A stretch of 64,000 nucleotides of DNA from JALEFZ01 sp039820545 (GCA_039820545.1 JBCBPW010000027.1:9795-73794); one strand, 5' to 3'; shown: positions 46,401 through 55,184, numbered from the stretch's first letter. Numbers and translations: made by a program. The notes: generated by a model from the letters alone, not told the origin.

Positions 46401-47169
46401 CACAGTTTAAGCCGACGCTGAGTAGGTCTACATGCGAGATCGAGATCCAAAATGCCTCAGTTACTTGACCTGAAAGCGTTCGTCCCGAAGCATCGGTGAT
46501 CGTCCCCGATACCATGACGGGAATGTCACGTTTGTAATCTTCTTTGAGTGTCTCAATTGCAAAGAGGGCCGCCTTGGCGTTGAGTGTATCAAATACGGTC
46601 TCTACCAAAAGTATGTCTGCTCCGCCATCAATCAGTCCTTTGGCTTGCTCATAGTACGCTTCCTTGAGATCGTCAAATGTCACGGCACGATAGCCCGGAT
46701 CATTCACGTCAGGTGAAAGGGAAGCGGTACGGTTGGTAGGACCGAGCGCACCTGCCACAAAGCGCGGTTTGTCTGGATTCAGTAGGGTAAACTCATCTGC
46801 TGCTTCGCGTGCAATACGTGCCGAAGCTAGATTGAGTTCATACGCTACTTCCTGCAAGCCATAGTCCTCTTGCGCAATGGTGGTCGAGCTAAATGTATTG
46901 GTTTCTATGATATCTGACCCTGCATTGAGATACAGTTTGTGGATATCCTTGATGATCTCGGGTTGAGTGATAGAGAGAATGTCATTATTTCCCTTGAGAG
47001 GGATATGATGATCACGGAATCTTTCACTACGAAAATCTTCCTCTGAAAGCTTATGACGCTGAATCATAGTTCCCATCGCGCCGTCAAGTACGAGTATACG
47101 GGTTTTGAGAATGTCGCGAAGTTTGGGCTTCCGATTTATTTGAGTGGAAGGATGATGAATCATGGGCAA
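43459..47169 (-). CDS. metH: Cobalamin-dependent methionine synthase MetH, full-length
   Basis: A 1236-residue single-chain enzyme with all four modules. Homocysteine domain: zinc Cys in VGLNCALG (about 252) and the Cys pair in GGCCGSTPEHI (about 317). Pterin domain: ERTNVTGSRRFARLI and the DINMDEGMLDS segment. B12 domain: DVHDIGKN (about 766), whose His coordinates cobalt. Reactivation domain: AdoMet-contacting RPAPGYPANPDHTEK (about 1150). It methylates homocysteine to methionine using methyltetrahydrofolate. Some Bacteroidota split the protein in two; this one is intact. No cobalamin or SAM riboswitch could be recognised upstream. Confidence 0.96.
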   Translation of the reverse strand: MPMIHHPSTQINRKPKLRDILKTRILVLDGAMGTMIQRHKLSEEDFRSERFRDHHIPLKGNNDILSITQPEIIKDIHKLYLNAGSDIIETNTFSSTTIAQEDYGLQEVAYELNLASARIAREAADEFTLLNPDKPRFVAGALGPTNRTASLSPDVNDPGYRAVTFDDLKEAYYEQAKGLIDGGADILLVETVFDTLNAKAALFAIETLKEDYKRDIPVMVSGTITDASGRTLSGQVTEAFWISISHVDLLSVGLNCALGAKQLLQYIKDLSRVAHVPISAYPNAGLPNEFGEYDQSPAAMAKLIRPFLEQGLVNIVGGCCGSTPEHIQAIAEEAAAHAPRIIPEEKPRPTFSGLEPLTLTENIPFVNIGERTNVTGSRRFARLIKEGNYDEALSVARQQVEGGAQMIDINMDEGMLDSKEAMIRFLNLLAAEPDISRVPIMIDSSKFEVIEAGLKCIQGKGVVNSISMKEGEEAFIKQANLIRKYGAAVVVMAFDEAGQADTFERKIEICARAYNILTKQVGMKPWDIIFDPNIFAVATGIDEHNNYGVDFIQATQWIKENLPGAMVSGGVSNISFSFRGNNAVREAIHAVFLYHAIRAGMDMGIVNAGMLQVYEEVPTDLRDKVEDVLLNRRDDATERLVDFADSVKQSGAKRIVNLEWREEPVQKRLSHALINGIVDYIEEDTEEARQAYDRPLEVIEGPLMDGMNIVGDLFGEGKMFLPQVVKSARVMKRAVAYLTPYIEEEKSEGASTSAGKVLMATVKGDVHDIGKNIVGVVMACNNFEVIDIGVMVPMERILDEAEKHQVDMIGLSGLITPSLDEMVYIAEEMEKRGMDLPLLIGGATTSRIHTAVKIAPKYKGTIVHVLDASKAVPVGQQLVSEDRDQVAAFGQNIREEYNKLREGHLARQAKKRYLSLEEARANKYPINWDHGVPPAPKQAGIHVFEDYDLAELARYIDWTPFFYTWEIKGKYPDILDHPEKGAEAKKLFADAQYMLQQIIEEKWLTAKGIIGLFPANTVDQDDIEVYTDETRSEVQAKFFNPRQQAEKRGANSFSMADFCAPKETGRPDHIGAFAVTTGHGIEVKIAEFEAAHDDYNSIMLKALADRLAEAFAERMHQRVRKEFWGYAPTEDLSNKDLIRETYQGIRPAPGYPANPDHTEKLTLWDLLDIENKIGITLTESLAMYPTASVSGLYMGHPESKYFGIGKVTKEQIASLAERKGISFEEMEKWMSAYLAY

Positions 47170-47507
47170 AATTTACAATTTTCCATTAAGTCTCATACAG
47201 CTTACAAATGAACGAAAAAATATGCGTTTGGTTTTAGCGGAATGTAAAGGGATGTAACATGTAAAAAGGGGGATAGGAAGATGTGTATCAAGGTATTTGC
47301 TTACTTCCTCAAGAAGTAGAAGAAAGGTTATTTTTTTCATAGTCGAATGTAAAAACAGGAGATACCTCGTCCTATTTTCAGGGACTATTTGAACGTAAGA
47401 TCATAGACGTTGCAGATAAAATGGGATAGTTCTGACGAAAATCCCATTGTAAAGCTGAGAGATGAGTCGAAATCAGTCCCTGTAGACCTTCTAAAAGTGT
47501 ATTTTCT
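47170..47507. other. Divergent intergenic region
   Basis: Spacer between metH and the T9SS protein gene. No B12-box sequence was found on the metH strand. No gene seen. Confidence 0.45.
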
Positions 47508-47993
47508 ATGAAAAAAGTCTTTGTAGGGTTGGTGATAGGACTCTTTTGTCTATCACTAACCTTTGCCCAAAGCGTAGAACCCTCTGTGCTGTCAGTCGCG
47601 GGTACCCAGCAAAGTGCTGGAAATGTCCAACTCAGTTGGACTGTCGGACAGACCGCCACGGCTACGCTTACCTCACCCGATGTCACCTTGACCCAAGGCT
47701 TCCAGCAGAGCCAACTGACGGTCACTTCCCTGGATCCCTTGCCCCCCACAATTGACATGCAGGTTTTCCCGAATCCCTCCTCTCACTTCATTCAAATCGA
47801 GTGGGAAGGCCTTTCTCCTCAACTCAACTTTCAGTGGGTAGATGCCCGAGGCAAACTGCTCGATCAGTGGAGCTTCTTGCAAGGAGGAACCAATCAGTAT
47901 GATGTCTCCCATTACGCGGCAGGAAACTATCTCTTGCAAGTGCAAACAGAAACGGGATTCGTCCAAGCCTTCAAAATTCAAATCCAACACTAA
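47508..47993 (+). CDS. Small T9SS-secreted protein
   Basis: A 161-residue protein. Signal peptide 1-20 (ending TFAQ) is followed by a short beta domain (SWTVGQTATATL, LTQGFQQSQL) and a T9SS sorting domain (about 80-161; MQVFPNPSSHFIQIEW). Little remains besides the sorting domain, so it may act as a surface anchor or subunit. It lies 32 bp upstream of the S74 fibre gene and is very probably in its operon. Neighbouring T9SS-tailed and fibre genes recur in Bacteroidota, suggesting joint surface assembly. Confidence 0.8.
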   Translation: MKKVFVGLVIGLFCLSLTFAQSVEPSVLSVAGTQQSAGNVQLSWTVGQTATATLTSPDVTLTQGFQQSQLTVTSLDPLPPTIDMQVFPNPSSHFIQIEWEGLSPQLNFQWVDARGKLLDQWSFLQGGTNQYDVSHYAAGNYLLQVQTETGFVQAFKIQIQH

Positions 47994-48025
47994 CACACAT
48001 TTCCATTACCTCATTTTGAATCATT

Positions 48026-49540
48026 ATGAAAAAATTACTCATACTATTTATCTCTTTCTCATTAGGACTGACGCTATTAGCTCAGGAAGTCAATACGATA
48101 AGCTACCAAGCGGTAGTCAGAGACCTATCGGGCAATGTCCAGAGCAGCAAATTGGTCAGCTTCCGTATCTCTCTTCGTCAGGCAGATGCCAATGGAGCCA
48201 TCGTCTATCAAGAGACGCACAGTCCTACAACTTCAAGCTTAGGTCTTGTCGATTTCCGCATCGGTGGAGGTACGACGGTATCAGGTGATTACACTACGAT
48301 CGACTGGGGAGCGGATGATTATTTCCTACAAATAGAATTGGATGAGAACGGGGGTAGTAGCTATACCTCGCTTGGGACACAACAGCTTGTCTCTGTACCT
48401 TATGCACTCTTTGCGCAGGATGTCGCCAATAAGGACGATGCAGACGCCGATCCCGCTAATGAGATCCAGACGCTTAGCCGAAACGGTAATACGCTTACAC
48501 TCTCTAACGGTGGGGGCAATGTCGCTCTGTCGGATGGGGACATTACAGACGTAGTTGCTGGTAATGGACTCACAGGAGGTGCAAACAGCGGATCGGCAGC
48601 ACTTGATATCGGTGGCGCTCTAAGTGATTCTTTGAAACTTGAGTTAGGTAATTTCAATGTAGACATCAATCTGACCAACTTTGGAGACTTTGCAGTTCAA
48701 GATGCGGGGACAGATGTATTCAGAATCGAAAGTACAGGTAACATTGGCATAGGGCGCGACATGATTTTCCGTGACGGGAATGCCCTATCAGGTACAAGAC
48801 TGGTAGAGATCGAAGACACAGGTGACGATGGCCGCATTTATATTTACAGAAACGACGGTATCCATATCAGCTTGAATGGGGGAGGTACTACGGTATTTAA
48901 TGAGCAGGCAGAGTCTGTGGACTTCAGAATAGAAACTGTGTCCAATACCAATGGCTTCTATGTGGATGCCAGTGAAAATAACGTGGGAGTGGGAACTCCC
49001 TTCCTGGACAGAAACTTCCACGTCCGTCATGACCAGTTTACCCAGACAGGTGGTTTTGGAGGTCTAGAGATAGAGCAAACTTCAAACGGGAATCAGTGGA
49101 CGCTGTACACCTCTCAGTCTACCAGCAACCTCAGACTATATTATAACAACCTCGAAAGAGGAGATTTTAATGATGCGACAGGCGTCTACTCTTCTGTATC
49201 CGATGCGAGATTGAAGAAAAATATTGAAACAATTGGGCTGACGATGCCTGCCATCATGCAGCTTCGCCCGACAGTATATCATTTCCGTACGCAGGAAGAC
49301 AATGAAGTCAAGAACCCTGGATTCATTGCCCAAGAGGTAAAAGAAGTATTCCCCAAAGTAGTCAAAATCCAGGGAGACGATTCGAATGGAAATAGCTTGT
49401 CAGATCTACACATGATCAGCTACACAGAGTTGATTCCTTACATGGTCAAAGGGATGCAGGAGCAGCAAGCGGAAATCCAAGATCTGAAAGCTGAGATCGA
49501 AGCATTGAAGCAGGCCGTACAAGCACTACAGAATAAGTAA
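48026..49540 (+). CDS. Surface fibre protein with C-terminal S74 endosialidase-type chaperone domain
   Basis: A 504-residue protein. Signal peptide 1-20 (ending LLAQ). An N-terminal beta-rich domain (about 21-150, VNTISYQAVVRDLSGN... VPYALFAQDV) leads to a repetitive fibre region. The C-terminus (from residue 392) is a Peptidase_S74 intramolecular chaperone: SDARLKKNI has the catalytic Ser392 and Lys397 dyad, and a leucine-heptad helix ends the protein. Family knowledge predicts trimer formation and self-cleavage just before Ser392, releasing about 113 residues. It has no T9SS tail, so its exit may depend on the small upstream partner. In phages the domain belongs to tail spikes, but no other phage gene is near. 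Confidence 0.85.
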   Translation: MKKLLILFISFSLGLTLLAQEVNTISYQAVVRDLSGNVQSSKLVSFRISLRQADANGAIVYQETHSPTTSSLGLVDFRIGGGTTVSGDYTTIDWGADDYFLQIELDENGGSSYTSLGTQQLVSVPYALFAQDVANKDDADADPANEIQTLSRNGNTLTLSNGGGNVALSDGDITDVVAGNGLTGGANSGSAALDIGGALSDSLKLELGNFNVDINLTNFGDFAVQDAGTDVFRIESTGNIGIGRDMIFRDGNALSGTRLVEIEDTGDDGRIYIYRNDGIHISLNGGGTTVFNEQAESVDFRIETVSNTNGFYVDASENNVGVGTPFLDRNFHVRHDQFTQTGGFGGLEIEQTSNGNQWTLYTSQSTSNLRLYYNNLERGDFNDATGVYSSVSDARLKKNIETIGLTMPAIMQLRPTVYHFRTQEDNEVKNPGFIAQEVKEVFPKVVKIQGDDSNGNSLSDLHMISYTELIPYMVKGMQEQQAEIQDLKAEIEALKQAVQALQNK

Positions 49541-49601
49541 GGTAAAAACTCCTGTAAGAAGGTATGATACGTTCGAATTTGGCGCTTAGTTGATAAACGA
49601 A

Positions 49602-49640
49602 GGGGTCCCTCTCTGGAGGTGGCCCCTGTTGGTTTATGAA
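49602..49640 (+). terminator. Probable terminator after fibre gene
   Basis: Stem ggggtccctc (49602-49611) with gagg-t-ggcccc (49616-49626, one bulge), followed by tgttggttt. The T tail is interrupted. Confidence 0.5.
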
Positions 49641-49737
49641 GACTGGGTGGATCTTACTGTGCGAGCTGGGGCGATCCCGAACTCATAGATCAGGATTGGA
49701 CGAGCCATCATTTAATAATGTAGACGCCTCGCTTGCG

Positions 49738-49931
49738 TGCTACGCATAGAACTGGCCTCCCTTCAGTTTGTAACTGAAGCTCGGCACACTGTAATATAAG
49801 TTTTTTGATATGTAACTATCGCCTTCAGCGTCCCGAGCATTAGACTCGGGATTATTAGGCAAAAAGAACCAATCCCGATGATGAATCTCGGGACGGAATT
49901 TTAGCCCAATCCCGAGCGTAAAACCTCGGGA
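49738..49931. repeat. REP-like array of four hairpins
   Basis: The first hairpin, cttcagtt-tgt-aactgaag (49761-49779), with its left flank from 49738, matches the element at 36512. Three further hairpins share a cccga/tcggg core: cccgag/ctcggg (49832-49850), tcccga/tcggga (49873-49893) and tcccgag/ctcggga (49910-49931). The repeated core suggests multi-copy intergenic elements. Confidence 0.7.
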
Positions 49932-50022
49932 CCCCTATCTCCAAATTCCGCGCCCAACGCCTCCCCAAATAACCTGTTACTATACTTGAAAATGATAGTA
50001 TGAAACTTTTGTTACACTGTGC

Positions 50023-50724
50023 TTAATACTGCTCCTGTGGACGTTGAGAAAAATACGCTGCCGTCTCCTCCTTTAAGATGGGAAATAAAGCGTCCATTTC
50101 CTCCAGGGAAAAACTGGATAATCTCTCCTCTGTTAATTGATAATACCGACTATCTCCATACCAGATGAGAATTGTCCCGAGTTGTGGAGACCACCACTTG
50201 AGGTTGCCAAAATCTTTGTCCTCGGCGTGAGCAAATCCTTCCAGGAGGTAAGCTTCTAAGCTTCGCCCTCCTTGCTTCCAGCTTTTTTGCTCTCCCGTAT
50301 ACCGAAAATAAGTCTGTGTGCTGACCGTAGGATAGGCTGTATCCACAGTCGTCCGAAACTGCAAGCTTCGAACGAGTCCCCGTTTTGTCGAGGCTGTATT
50401 AAGCTCCATGATCTCCAAGAAGTACTCCTTGCTTTCGGGGGTTTCGTACACATTGTATAGCGAAGTCTCCCGGTAGCGAGAAGAGTCAATGGCAAAAATA
50501 TCTGCCCATTCCTCATAGGTCTCTGCCTGCTCCCCTGATTCTATATAGATACTTTTTCTATATCTGCTCGAATCCTGATGTAAGTCTATTATACCCCGCA
50601 TAAAGATAAAGGATTCGGAGGAGGGATTTTGCAGACATGGAGGGAGCATATCTGCTTGCGGAGGAGCATTACAGCCCCAAAGTAAGAAGATGAGCCCGAG
50701 GAAAAGCAGTTCTTTCGTGGACAT
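50023..50724 (-). CDS. Lipoprotein, possibly CpcT/CpeT-like
   Basis: The start was set at ATG 50724 (MSTKELLFLGLIFLLWGC), which gives a lipoprotein signal with Cys18; the longer frame adds 13 residues without support. The product is 233 residues. The mature part has SIYIESGEQAETYE and YRETSLYNVYETPESKEYFLEIMEL, reminiscent of the CpcT/CpeT lyase fold (a small beta-barrel). Similar proteins occur in bacteria without phycobilins, so any lyase function is doubtful. It sits alone between the REP-like array and the flotillin genes. Confidence 0.55.
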   Translation of the reverse strand: MSTKELLFLGLIFLLWGCNAPPQADMLPPCLQNPSSESFIFMRGIIDLHQDSSRYRKSIYIESGEQAETYEEWADIFAIDSSRYRETSLYNVYETPESKEYFLEIMELNTASTKRGLVRSLQFRTTVDTAYPTVSTQTYFRYTGEQKSWKQGGRSLEAYLLEGFAHAEDKDFGNLKWWSPQLGTILIWYGDSRYYQLTEERLSSFSLEEMDALFPILKEETAAYFSQRPQEQY

Positions 50725-50829
50725 GAGATGCAGGTGAAGAATCATATCTTGAGTTAGGATCAATATAGGGTTAATTCTGATCTTTCACTTTGATCCTTTG
50801 CTCATCTGTCATTCTTCTCTCACCATCAC

Positions 50830-50854
50830 AAAAAAATCCCCTCAAGATGAGGGG
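50830..50854 (-). terminator. Terminator of flotillin operon
   Basis: On the minus strand: cccctc-atctt-gagggg hairpin (50838-50854) followed by a T-run (plus-strand A tract 50830-50836), about 90 bp past the flotillin stop. Confidence 0.75.
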
Positions 50855-50944
50855 ACGCTTAGGATGGAGATGAAACTCCGTCACGGTAGTGCTTCGTTTA
50901 GACTGAGAGATCTACGATTGTCTTTTTTTCGGCGTTTTGCCCGC

Positions 50945-53125
50945 TTACAATCCGATGCTTTCAGCTTTTTTATCTGCCAATCCCATGGTCTGCGCCATGG
51001 AAAGTAATGACGTCAAGGTCGTTCTTTTCTCAGGATTATTGGTCTGTGACATCATCTTGTAGATGAGCGCAGAAATGCTGAGGTTGCGTAGATCGTCAGA
51101 GTCAATCGGGAATTGCTGCATGAAATCTTTGAGATTTTCTACCAGCGAACCGCTTCCGTTGCCATTTCCATTGCCCAGCAGCGAGTGCTTGAGGTCCTGG
51201 AGGTGTGGACTATTGTCCATGATCGAGTTCACGTACTTGCTGTTGGTCACAGCGTTGGTGATGCGATCGAAGAACTCTTGCTCTCCACCGACGATGTCGA
51301 TATTGGCGGACTGTAGGGCAGCGGCGAGTACTTCTGCTTGCGCAGCGGCGATGTCCTTTTGGATTTCGATCTGGGCGAGTTCGATCGCCTTCTCTTTCTC
51401 CAAGCGGAGCTTGAACTCCTCGTGCTCTTTGCCGACTCCGTCGAGCTTCTGCATGGCTTCTGCTTTGGCCGCTACGCCTTTCGCATCGGCTATCCCTTTC
51501 TGCTCGATGATCGTTGCCTCTGCCATCCCCATTTTCTCTGTGGCACTTGCCTTCGCTTCGATGACCTTTGCTTCGGCTAGACCTTGCTCCACTTCCACTT
51601 CAGCGTGAACCATACCCGCTTTCTTGTCGGCTTCAGCTTGGGCTTCCCCTTTGAGTTCGATGCCTTTGGCTTCAGCGATATTCTTGAACTCCAAAGAGTT
51701 GGCGGCAGCTTGGCCTTCCTTCTCACGCGCTTCGGCTTTGGCTTCGAGTACGCGTGCTTCGGCTAGACCGAGGGCAGCATGCTCTTCTGCAGTGGCGTCA
51801 GCCATGATCTTTTTGGCTTCTGCTTCCTTGTCTGCGGATTCGCGCAGGGCATTGGCTTCGATGATGCGGCGCTCTGCATCTAGCTTGGCAGCATCTTTTT
51901 CGGCTTCAGCCAGCTTGATGCGCTCTACGAGCTGCTCTTGAGCGCGCTGCTCGGCAGCGAGGATGGCAACCTTTTTGTCTCGCTCAGCACCTGCAAATGA
52001 TTCTGTATCCTTGATACGCTCCTGCTCTTCGACCACTTCTCTCTCTACTGCCACACGGTCACGGATCACGTCTTGTATATTTTTGCGCTCCTCTTCTACG
52101 GCGCGCTCTTTTTCGATTTGCGCCAGAGTCACGATGCGCTCGCGTTCGGTTGCTTCGAGTTCTTTGTCACGCTGGACTTTCTCGGACTCGACGGCTTCTG
52201 TGCGCTCTTTATTTTTCTTGGCAGCGATGATGTCGCGTTGCTTATTTTGCTCTTCGATTTCGGTTTCACGCTCACGAGAGAGTCGTGCTTTCTCGGACTT
52301 GGTGCGCTCTTCCTCTTGTACCTGAGCGATTTCAGCTGCTTCCCGCGCTTTGATATTGGCGATTTCCCGCCTTTGTATTTCTTCCTTCTCCGCTTGCTGC
52401 TTCTCTAGTTCCAGGATCGCCTCACGTGCTTCTACATCCTGCTTTTTGATGACCATCTCTTTCTCACGCTGGATCTTATTCGCCTGCGTGATTTGCTGTG
52501 CAGTGAGATCACGAATCTTCTTGATACCCTCAGAGTCCAGGATGTTCTCAGGATCGAGTAATTCTACACGTGTCTGCTCTAAGTAGTCAATTGCGACGTC
52601 AACTAGTGTGTAACCATTGAGATCTTGTCCAATTTCTTCCATGACCTGCTGCTTAAGTTGGCTACGGCTATTGTACAGGTCCACAAAGTCGAAGCTTTTA
52701 CCTACAGTTTTTACGGCCTCAGAGAATAGGGCTTCAAAGAGAATGCGTAGTAGATCAGGATCAGACGCTCGTTCACAGCCGATGGTTTGCGCTACGCGTT
52801 TGATGCTGTCGATCTCAGGATTTACACGGATGAAGAAGGCCACTTTGATATCCGCCCGCATATTATCTTTACAGATCAAGCCGTCCTTCCCCTCTCTTTC
52901 GATCACCATTTGTTTCAAGGAGATATCCATTTTCTCCAATTGCTCGAAAATAGGGATGACGAAGGTACCTCTTGTCGTGGCGCGAATACCACGCAAGCCA
53001 GTGACTACAAGCGCCTTTCCCTGTGGAACTTTTCTATATAGACGAGTCATGAGGATCAGAACGCCAAAGACGACTACGAGGGCGATAATCCCGCCTACAC
53101 TTAATGCATCTCCAATTAATTCCAT
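50945..53125 (-). CDS. Flotillin-like SPFH protein (YqiK type)
   Basis: A 726-residue membrane-associated scaffold. N-terminal transmembrane helix (about 10-28) precedes an SPFH domain (about 32-210, with YRKVPQGKALVVTGLRG). A very long coiled coil (about 215-600) rich in Ala, Glu and Lys follows; the tail contains a GNGNGSG linker and a short folded end. Flotillins form membrane rafts or cages that gather other proteins. It lies 33 bp downstream of a YqiJ-like gene, the usual arrangement of this subgroup. The coiled coil is longer than in FloA. No PspA or NfeD gene is next to it. Confidence 0.87.
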   Translation of the reverse strand: MELIGDALSVGGIIALVVVFGVLILMTRLYRKVPQGKALVVTGLRGIRATTRGTFVIPIFEQLEKMDISLKQMVIEREGKDGLICKDNMRADIKVAFFIRVNPEIDSIKRVAQTIGCERASDPDLLRILFEALFSEAVKTVGKSFDFVDLYNSRSQLKQQVMEEIGQDLNGYTLVDVAIDYLEQTRVELLDPENILDSEGIKKIRDLTAQQITQANKIQREKEMVIKKQDVEAREAILELEKQQAEKEEIQRREIANIKAREAAEIAQVQEEERTKSEKARLSRERETEIEEQNKQRDIIAAKKNKERTEAVESEKVQRDKELEATERERIVTLAQIEKERAVEEERKNIQDVIRDRVAVEREVVEEQERIKDTESFAGAERDKKVAILAAEQRAQEQLVERIKLAEAEKDAAKLDAERRIIEANALRESADKEAEAKKIMADATAEEHAALGLAEARVLEAKAEAREKEGQAAANSLEFKNIAEAKGIELKGEAQAEADKKAGMVHAEVEVEQGLAEAKVIEAKASATEKMGMAEATIIEQKGIADAKGVAAKAEAMQKLDGVGKEHEEFKLRLEKEKAIELAQIEIQKDIAAAQAEVLAAALQSANIDIVGGEQEFFDRITNAVTNSKYVNSIMDNSPHLQDLKHSLLGNGNGNGSGSLVENLKDFMQQFPIDSDDLRNLSISALIYKMMSQTNNPEKRTTLTSLLSMAQTMGLADKKAESIGL

Positions 53126-53158
53126 ATTGAATAGTTGTAATAGGTGGTTGTGTGAAAA

Positions 53159-53842
53159 TTAGATTTCGAAGTGATGGACAAGGAATAATTCCTGATCCTG
53201 TTGATATTCAGTTAAAAGGACCTGAGATCCTCTTTTTAGAACTTCTTTTTCTTCAATTGATTTTACTGATAGCAAAATATGCTCATCCTCGTAGGTAATC
53301 TCTGCCTGAGAAATGCGGCCAGGGTAAGCATCCATTGTCAAACGAGCCAATTTCCCTACGAGCATCTTCTTCGATATGGATTCGTGTTTCATCTTACTGA
53401 ACACTTTTCCCAATGGCCATGTCATAAATTTTGTGCTCAATAAGCCCAAAATGAGAATGGGAAGAATGCTTGTGAACGGATAAGCTGGGATGATGGTTCC
53501 TACTAATATAATCCCTGCGATGGCGAGTAGCCACATAGAGATGGCAAGGAAGCTCAGATATACCATGAAAGGAACTGCACCCACATTCAAAAAGTTGAGT
53601 AGTTGCGTAAGCCAGCCACCCCCACCTGCTCCTAAATCTCCATCGCCATCTACATCCACGTCGGCATCTACATCTACGTCCAGATCAATGTCTGCATCGA
53701 CATCTAGATCAAGATCTACATCTAAAAAATCCAGATCAAGTAGCCCAATGAATACTGTGAGCCAGTACAGGAGCATCATTCCCAAAAATACAGTATAGAA
53801 TATGATCTCAGGTGAGACCGCGAGTTCCCATAAAGCTTTCAT
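53159..53842 (-). CDS. YqiJ-like OB-fold membrane protein with aspartate ladder
   Basis: A 227-residue membrane protein: helix about 12-34, then an acidic loop, two more hydrophobic segments (about 88-112 and 120-140), and a cytoplasmic OB-fold-like domain (about 155-227, NfeD/YqiJ style). The loop has Asp at every second residue from 41 to 69, plus 36 and 38, giving 17 Asp. Such D-x ladders resemble calcium-binding repeats or a charged spacer. YqiJ-type partners sit with flotillins (here 33 bp apart, first gene of the operon). Function of the ladder is unknown. Confidence 0.8.
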   Translation of the reverse strand: MKALWELAVSPEIIFYTVFLGMMLLYWLTVFIGLLDLDFLDVDLDLDVDADIDLDVDVDADVDVDGDGDLGAGGGGWLTQLLNFLNVGAVPFMVYLSFLAISMWLLAIAGIILVGTIIPAYPFTSILPILILGLLSTKFMTWPLGKVFSKMKHESISKKMLVGKLARLTMDAYPGRISQAEITYEDEHILLSVKSIEEKEVLKRGSQVLLTEYQQDQELFLVHHFEI

Positions 53843-54399
53843 TTCAGTAGAGGTTGCGTGGAAGATCTACGGAATATAAGGATAAGGTAGAATAATCAAT
53901 TAATCCAAGTGAATTAATCTTATAGATCGAAAGGATCTATGTCCTTGATTCGTAAATGGATACTGGATACCCCCTTGAAGATGGCTCACTTTTCGTGAGT
54001 AGCGTGGGCAGTCTTTGGACGCAAGGTTTTCAGATGAATTGTATGGATTATGTACCTTTGAATGAATTTACGGGGAGAATATGTAGGAGGTTTCAAATAT
54101 TGGATATTTTTAATTAAAGTTTATTGTGTTTATTCGTAGTACTTTTAGTCCTGTAGAAACGCCCCATACATAGAGACGAGGGCTAAGGAGGAGAGTTGAA
54201 AAAAGTAAGTGAAAATTGCGGAAAAATGACAAAAGGGGTGAACGCTTAACGATAAAGACCTGTATAGATACAGATTTCTTCTAACCAATGAATTGATCGC
54301 GAATTCTTTAGGACGCGCGCGTAAGATTTTTAGGCCAAGCGTACGAATTTTTTTTGTCTTCTACCGTTTAATATACAACGGGTAGCAATCACCTTCCTT
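53843..54399. other. Divergent intergenic region
   Basis: 557 bp between the YqiJ-like gene and a lipoprotein gene on the other strand. It is AT-rich, with no strong hairpin, promoter consensus or gene recognised. Confidence 0.45.
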
Positions 54400-55053
54400 A
54401 TGACTCATTCCTGCACATTTGGCTTGCTCTGTCTGATCATGCTTACTTTGGGGGCTTGTACACAGTCCCTTGAGCGCAGCGTGACTACACTGGGGCAGCC
54501 TTTTCAGGTGTTGCAGTGGGATACGACCAGCCTAGACTCCCAGTTTTTAGATGTCATGCAAGAGGGACTTCTGATCAAGTTAGGGTATTGGCAAGATGCA
54601 AACGGAGAGAACTTTTTTGAAGTCGTCCGCGAACAAAGGACTGAAGATCTACGCATCATGGCAAGGCATTATGTGAAAAGACCTGATGGCCACTTGCACC
54701 TACAGCAGCAATTCAAAGATTTTGTGATTGACTGTGAATATGATCCTATCCTCGATTTCATCCCAGGTTCGCTCACTATCACAGATATGGACTCCAACCA
54801 AGTGGGAGAAGTCGTATTTCTGTTACAAAAGGGCTGTATTTCTGATGTCAGTCCGCTACAAGCCCAGCTTTATCTCATCGAAGGCGCTCAGCTATGTTTG
54901 ATTCGAGGTACAACCCAAATCAGATTAGGGTCTTACATCATGCCTTCCCGACAGGAGGTAGACCCATCTTTTGAGGATCTCCCCGTTGTTTTACAGACCT
55001 ATGCCCGCGCGCAGTGGGACCGATTCACAGATACAACAGTCTATTATTGGTAG
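54400..55053 (+). CDS. Lipoprotein resembling M949_RS01915 surface-polysaccharide family
   Basis: A 217-residue lipoprotein (LGAC, Cys20). The middle holds CEYDPILDFIPGSLTITDMD, then VGEVVFLLQKGCISDVSP, a pattern that resembles a small Bacteroidota family named after M949_RS01915 and associated with surface polysaccharides. Support is from motif memory, so the call is moderate. The remainder has no recognisable catalytic site. It has its own terminator and is separate from the following copper-related pair. Confidence 0.55.
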   Translation: MTHSCTFGLLCLIMLTLGACTQSLERSVTTLGQPFQVLQWDTTSLDSQFLDVMQEGLLIKLGYWQDANGENFFEVVREQRTEDLRIMARHYVKRPDGHLHLQQQFKDFVIDCEYDPILDFIPGSLTITDMDSNQVGEVVFLLQKGCISDVSPLQAQLYLIEGAQLCLIRGTTQIRLGSYIMPSRQEVDPSFEDLPVVLQTYARAQWDRFTDTTVYYW

Positions 55054-55077
55054 ACTTTTCCACTTCTTGTGATTTTT

Positions 55078-55126
55078 TCTCCCTTTGATTGTGACACCTG
55101 TTACTGTGAAAGGGAGATTTTATTTT
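55078..55126 (+). terminator. Rho-independent terminator
   Basis: Stem tctcccttt (55078-55086) with aaagggaga (55109-55117), then a T-rich tail, between the lipoprotein and the MbnP-like gene. Confidence 0.7.
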
Positions 55127-55184
55127 ACCTTAACAGTGGGGAATATCAAGCGTTATTTTATCTATACATTAAAATGAAAATCAT

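Larger units (their letters stand above)
49541..50022. other. Intergenic region with terminator and REP-like array
   Basis: No gene is seen. A terminator sits at 49602-49640 and a run of palindromic repeats at 49738-49931, both listed separately. The rest is unremarkable spacer. Confidence 0.5.

Noticed and set aside
47170..47507. A cobalamin riboswitch upstream of metH
   Set aside because: No B12-box sequence was found on the metH strand, and no convincing stem set was seen.
52073..52586. Long plus-strand frames inside the flotillin gene
   Set aside because: They are antisense shadows of the Glu/Ala/Arg-rich coiled coil, and their Ser/Cys/Phe-rich composition reflects this.
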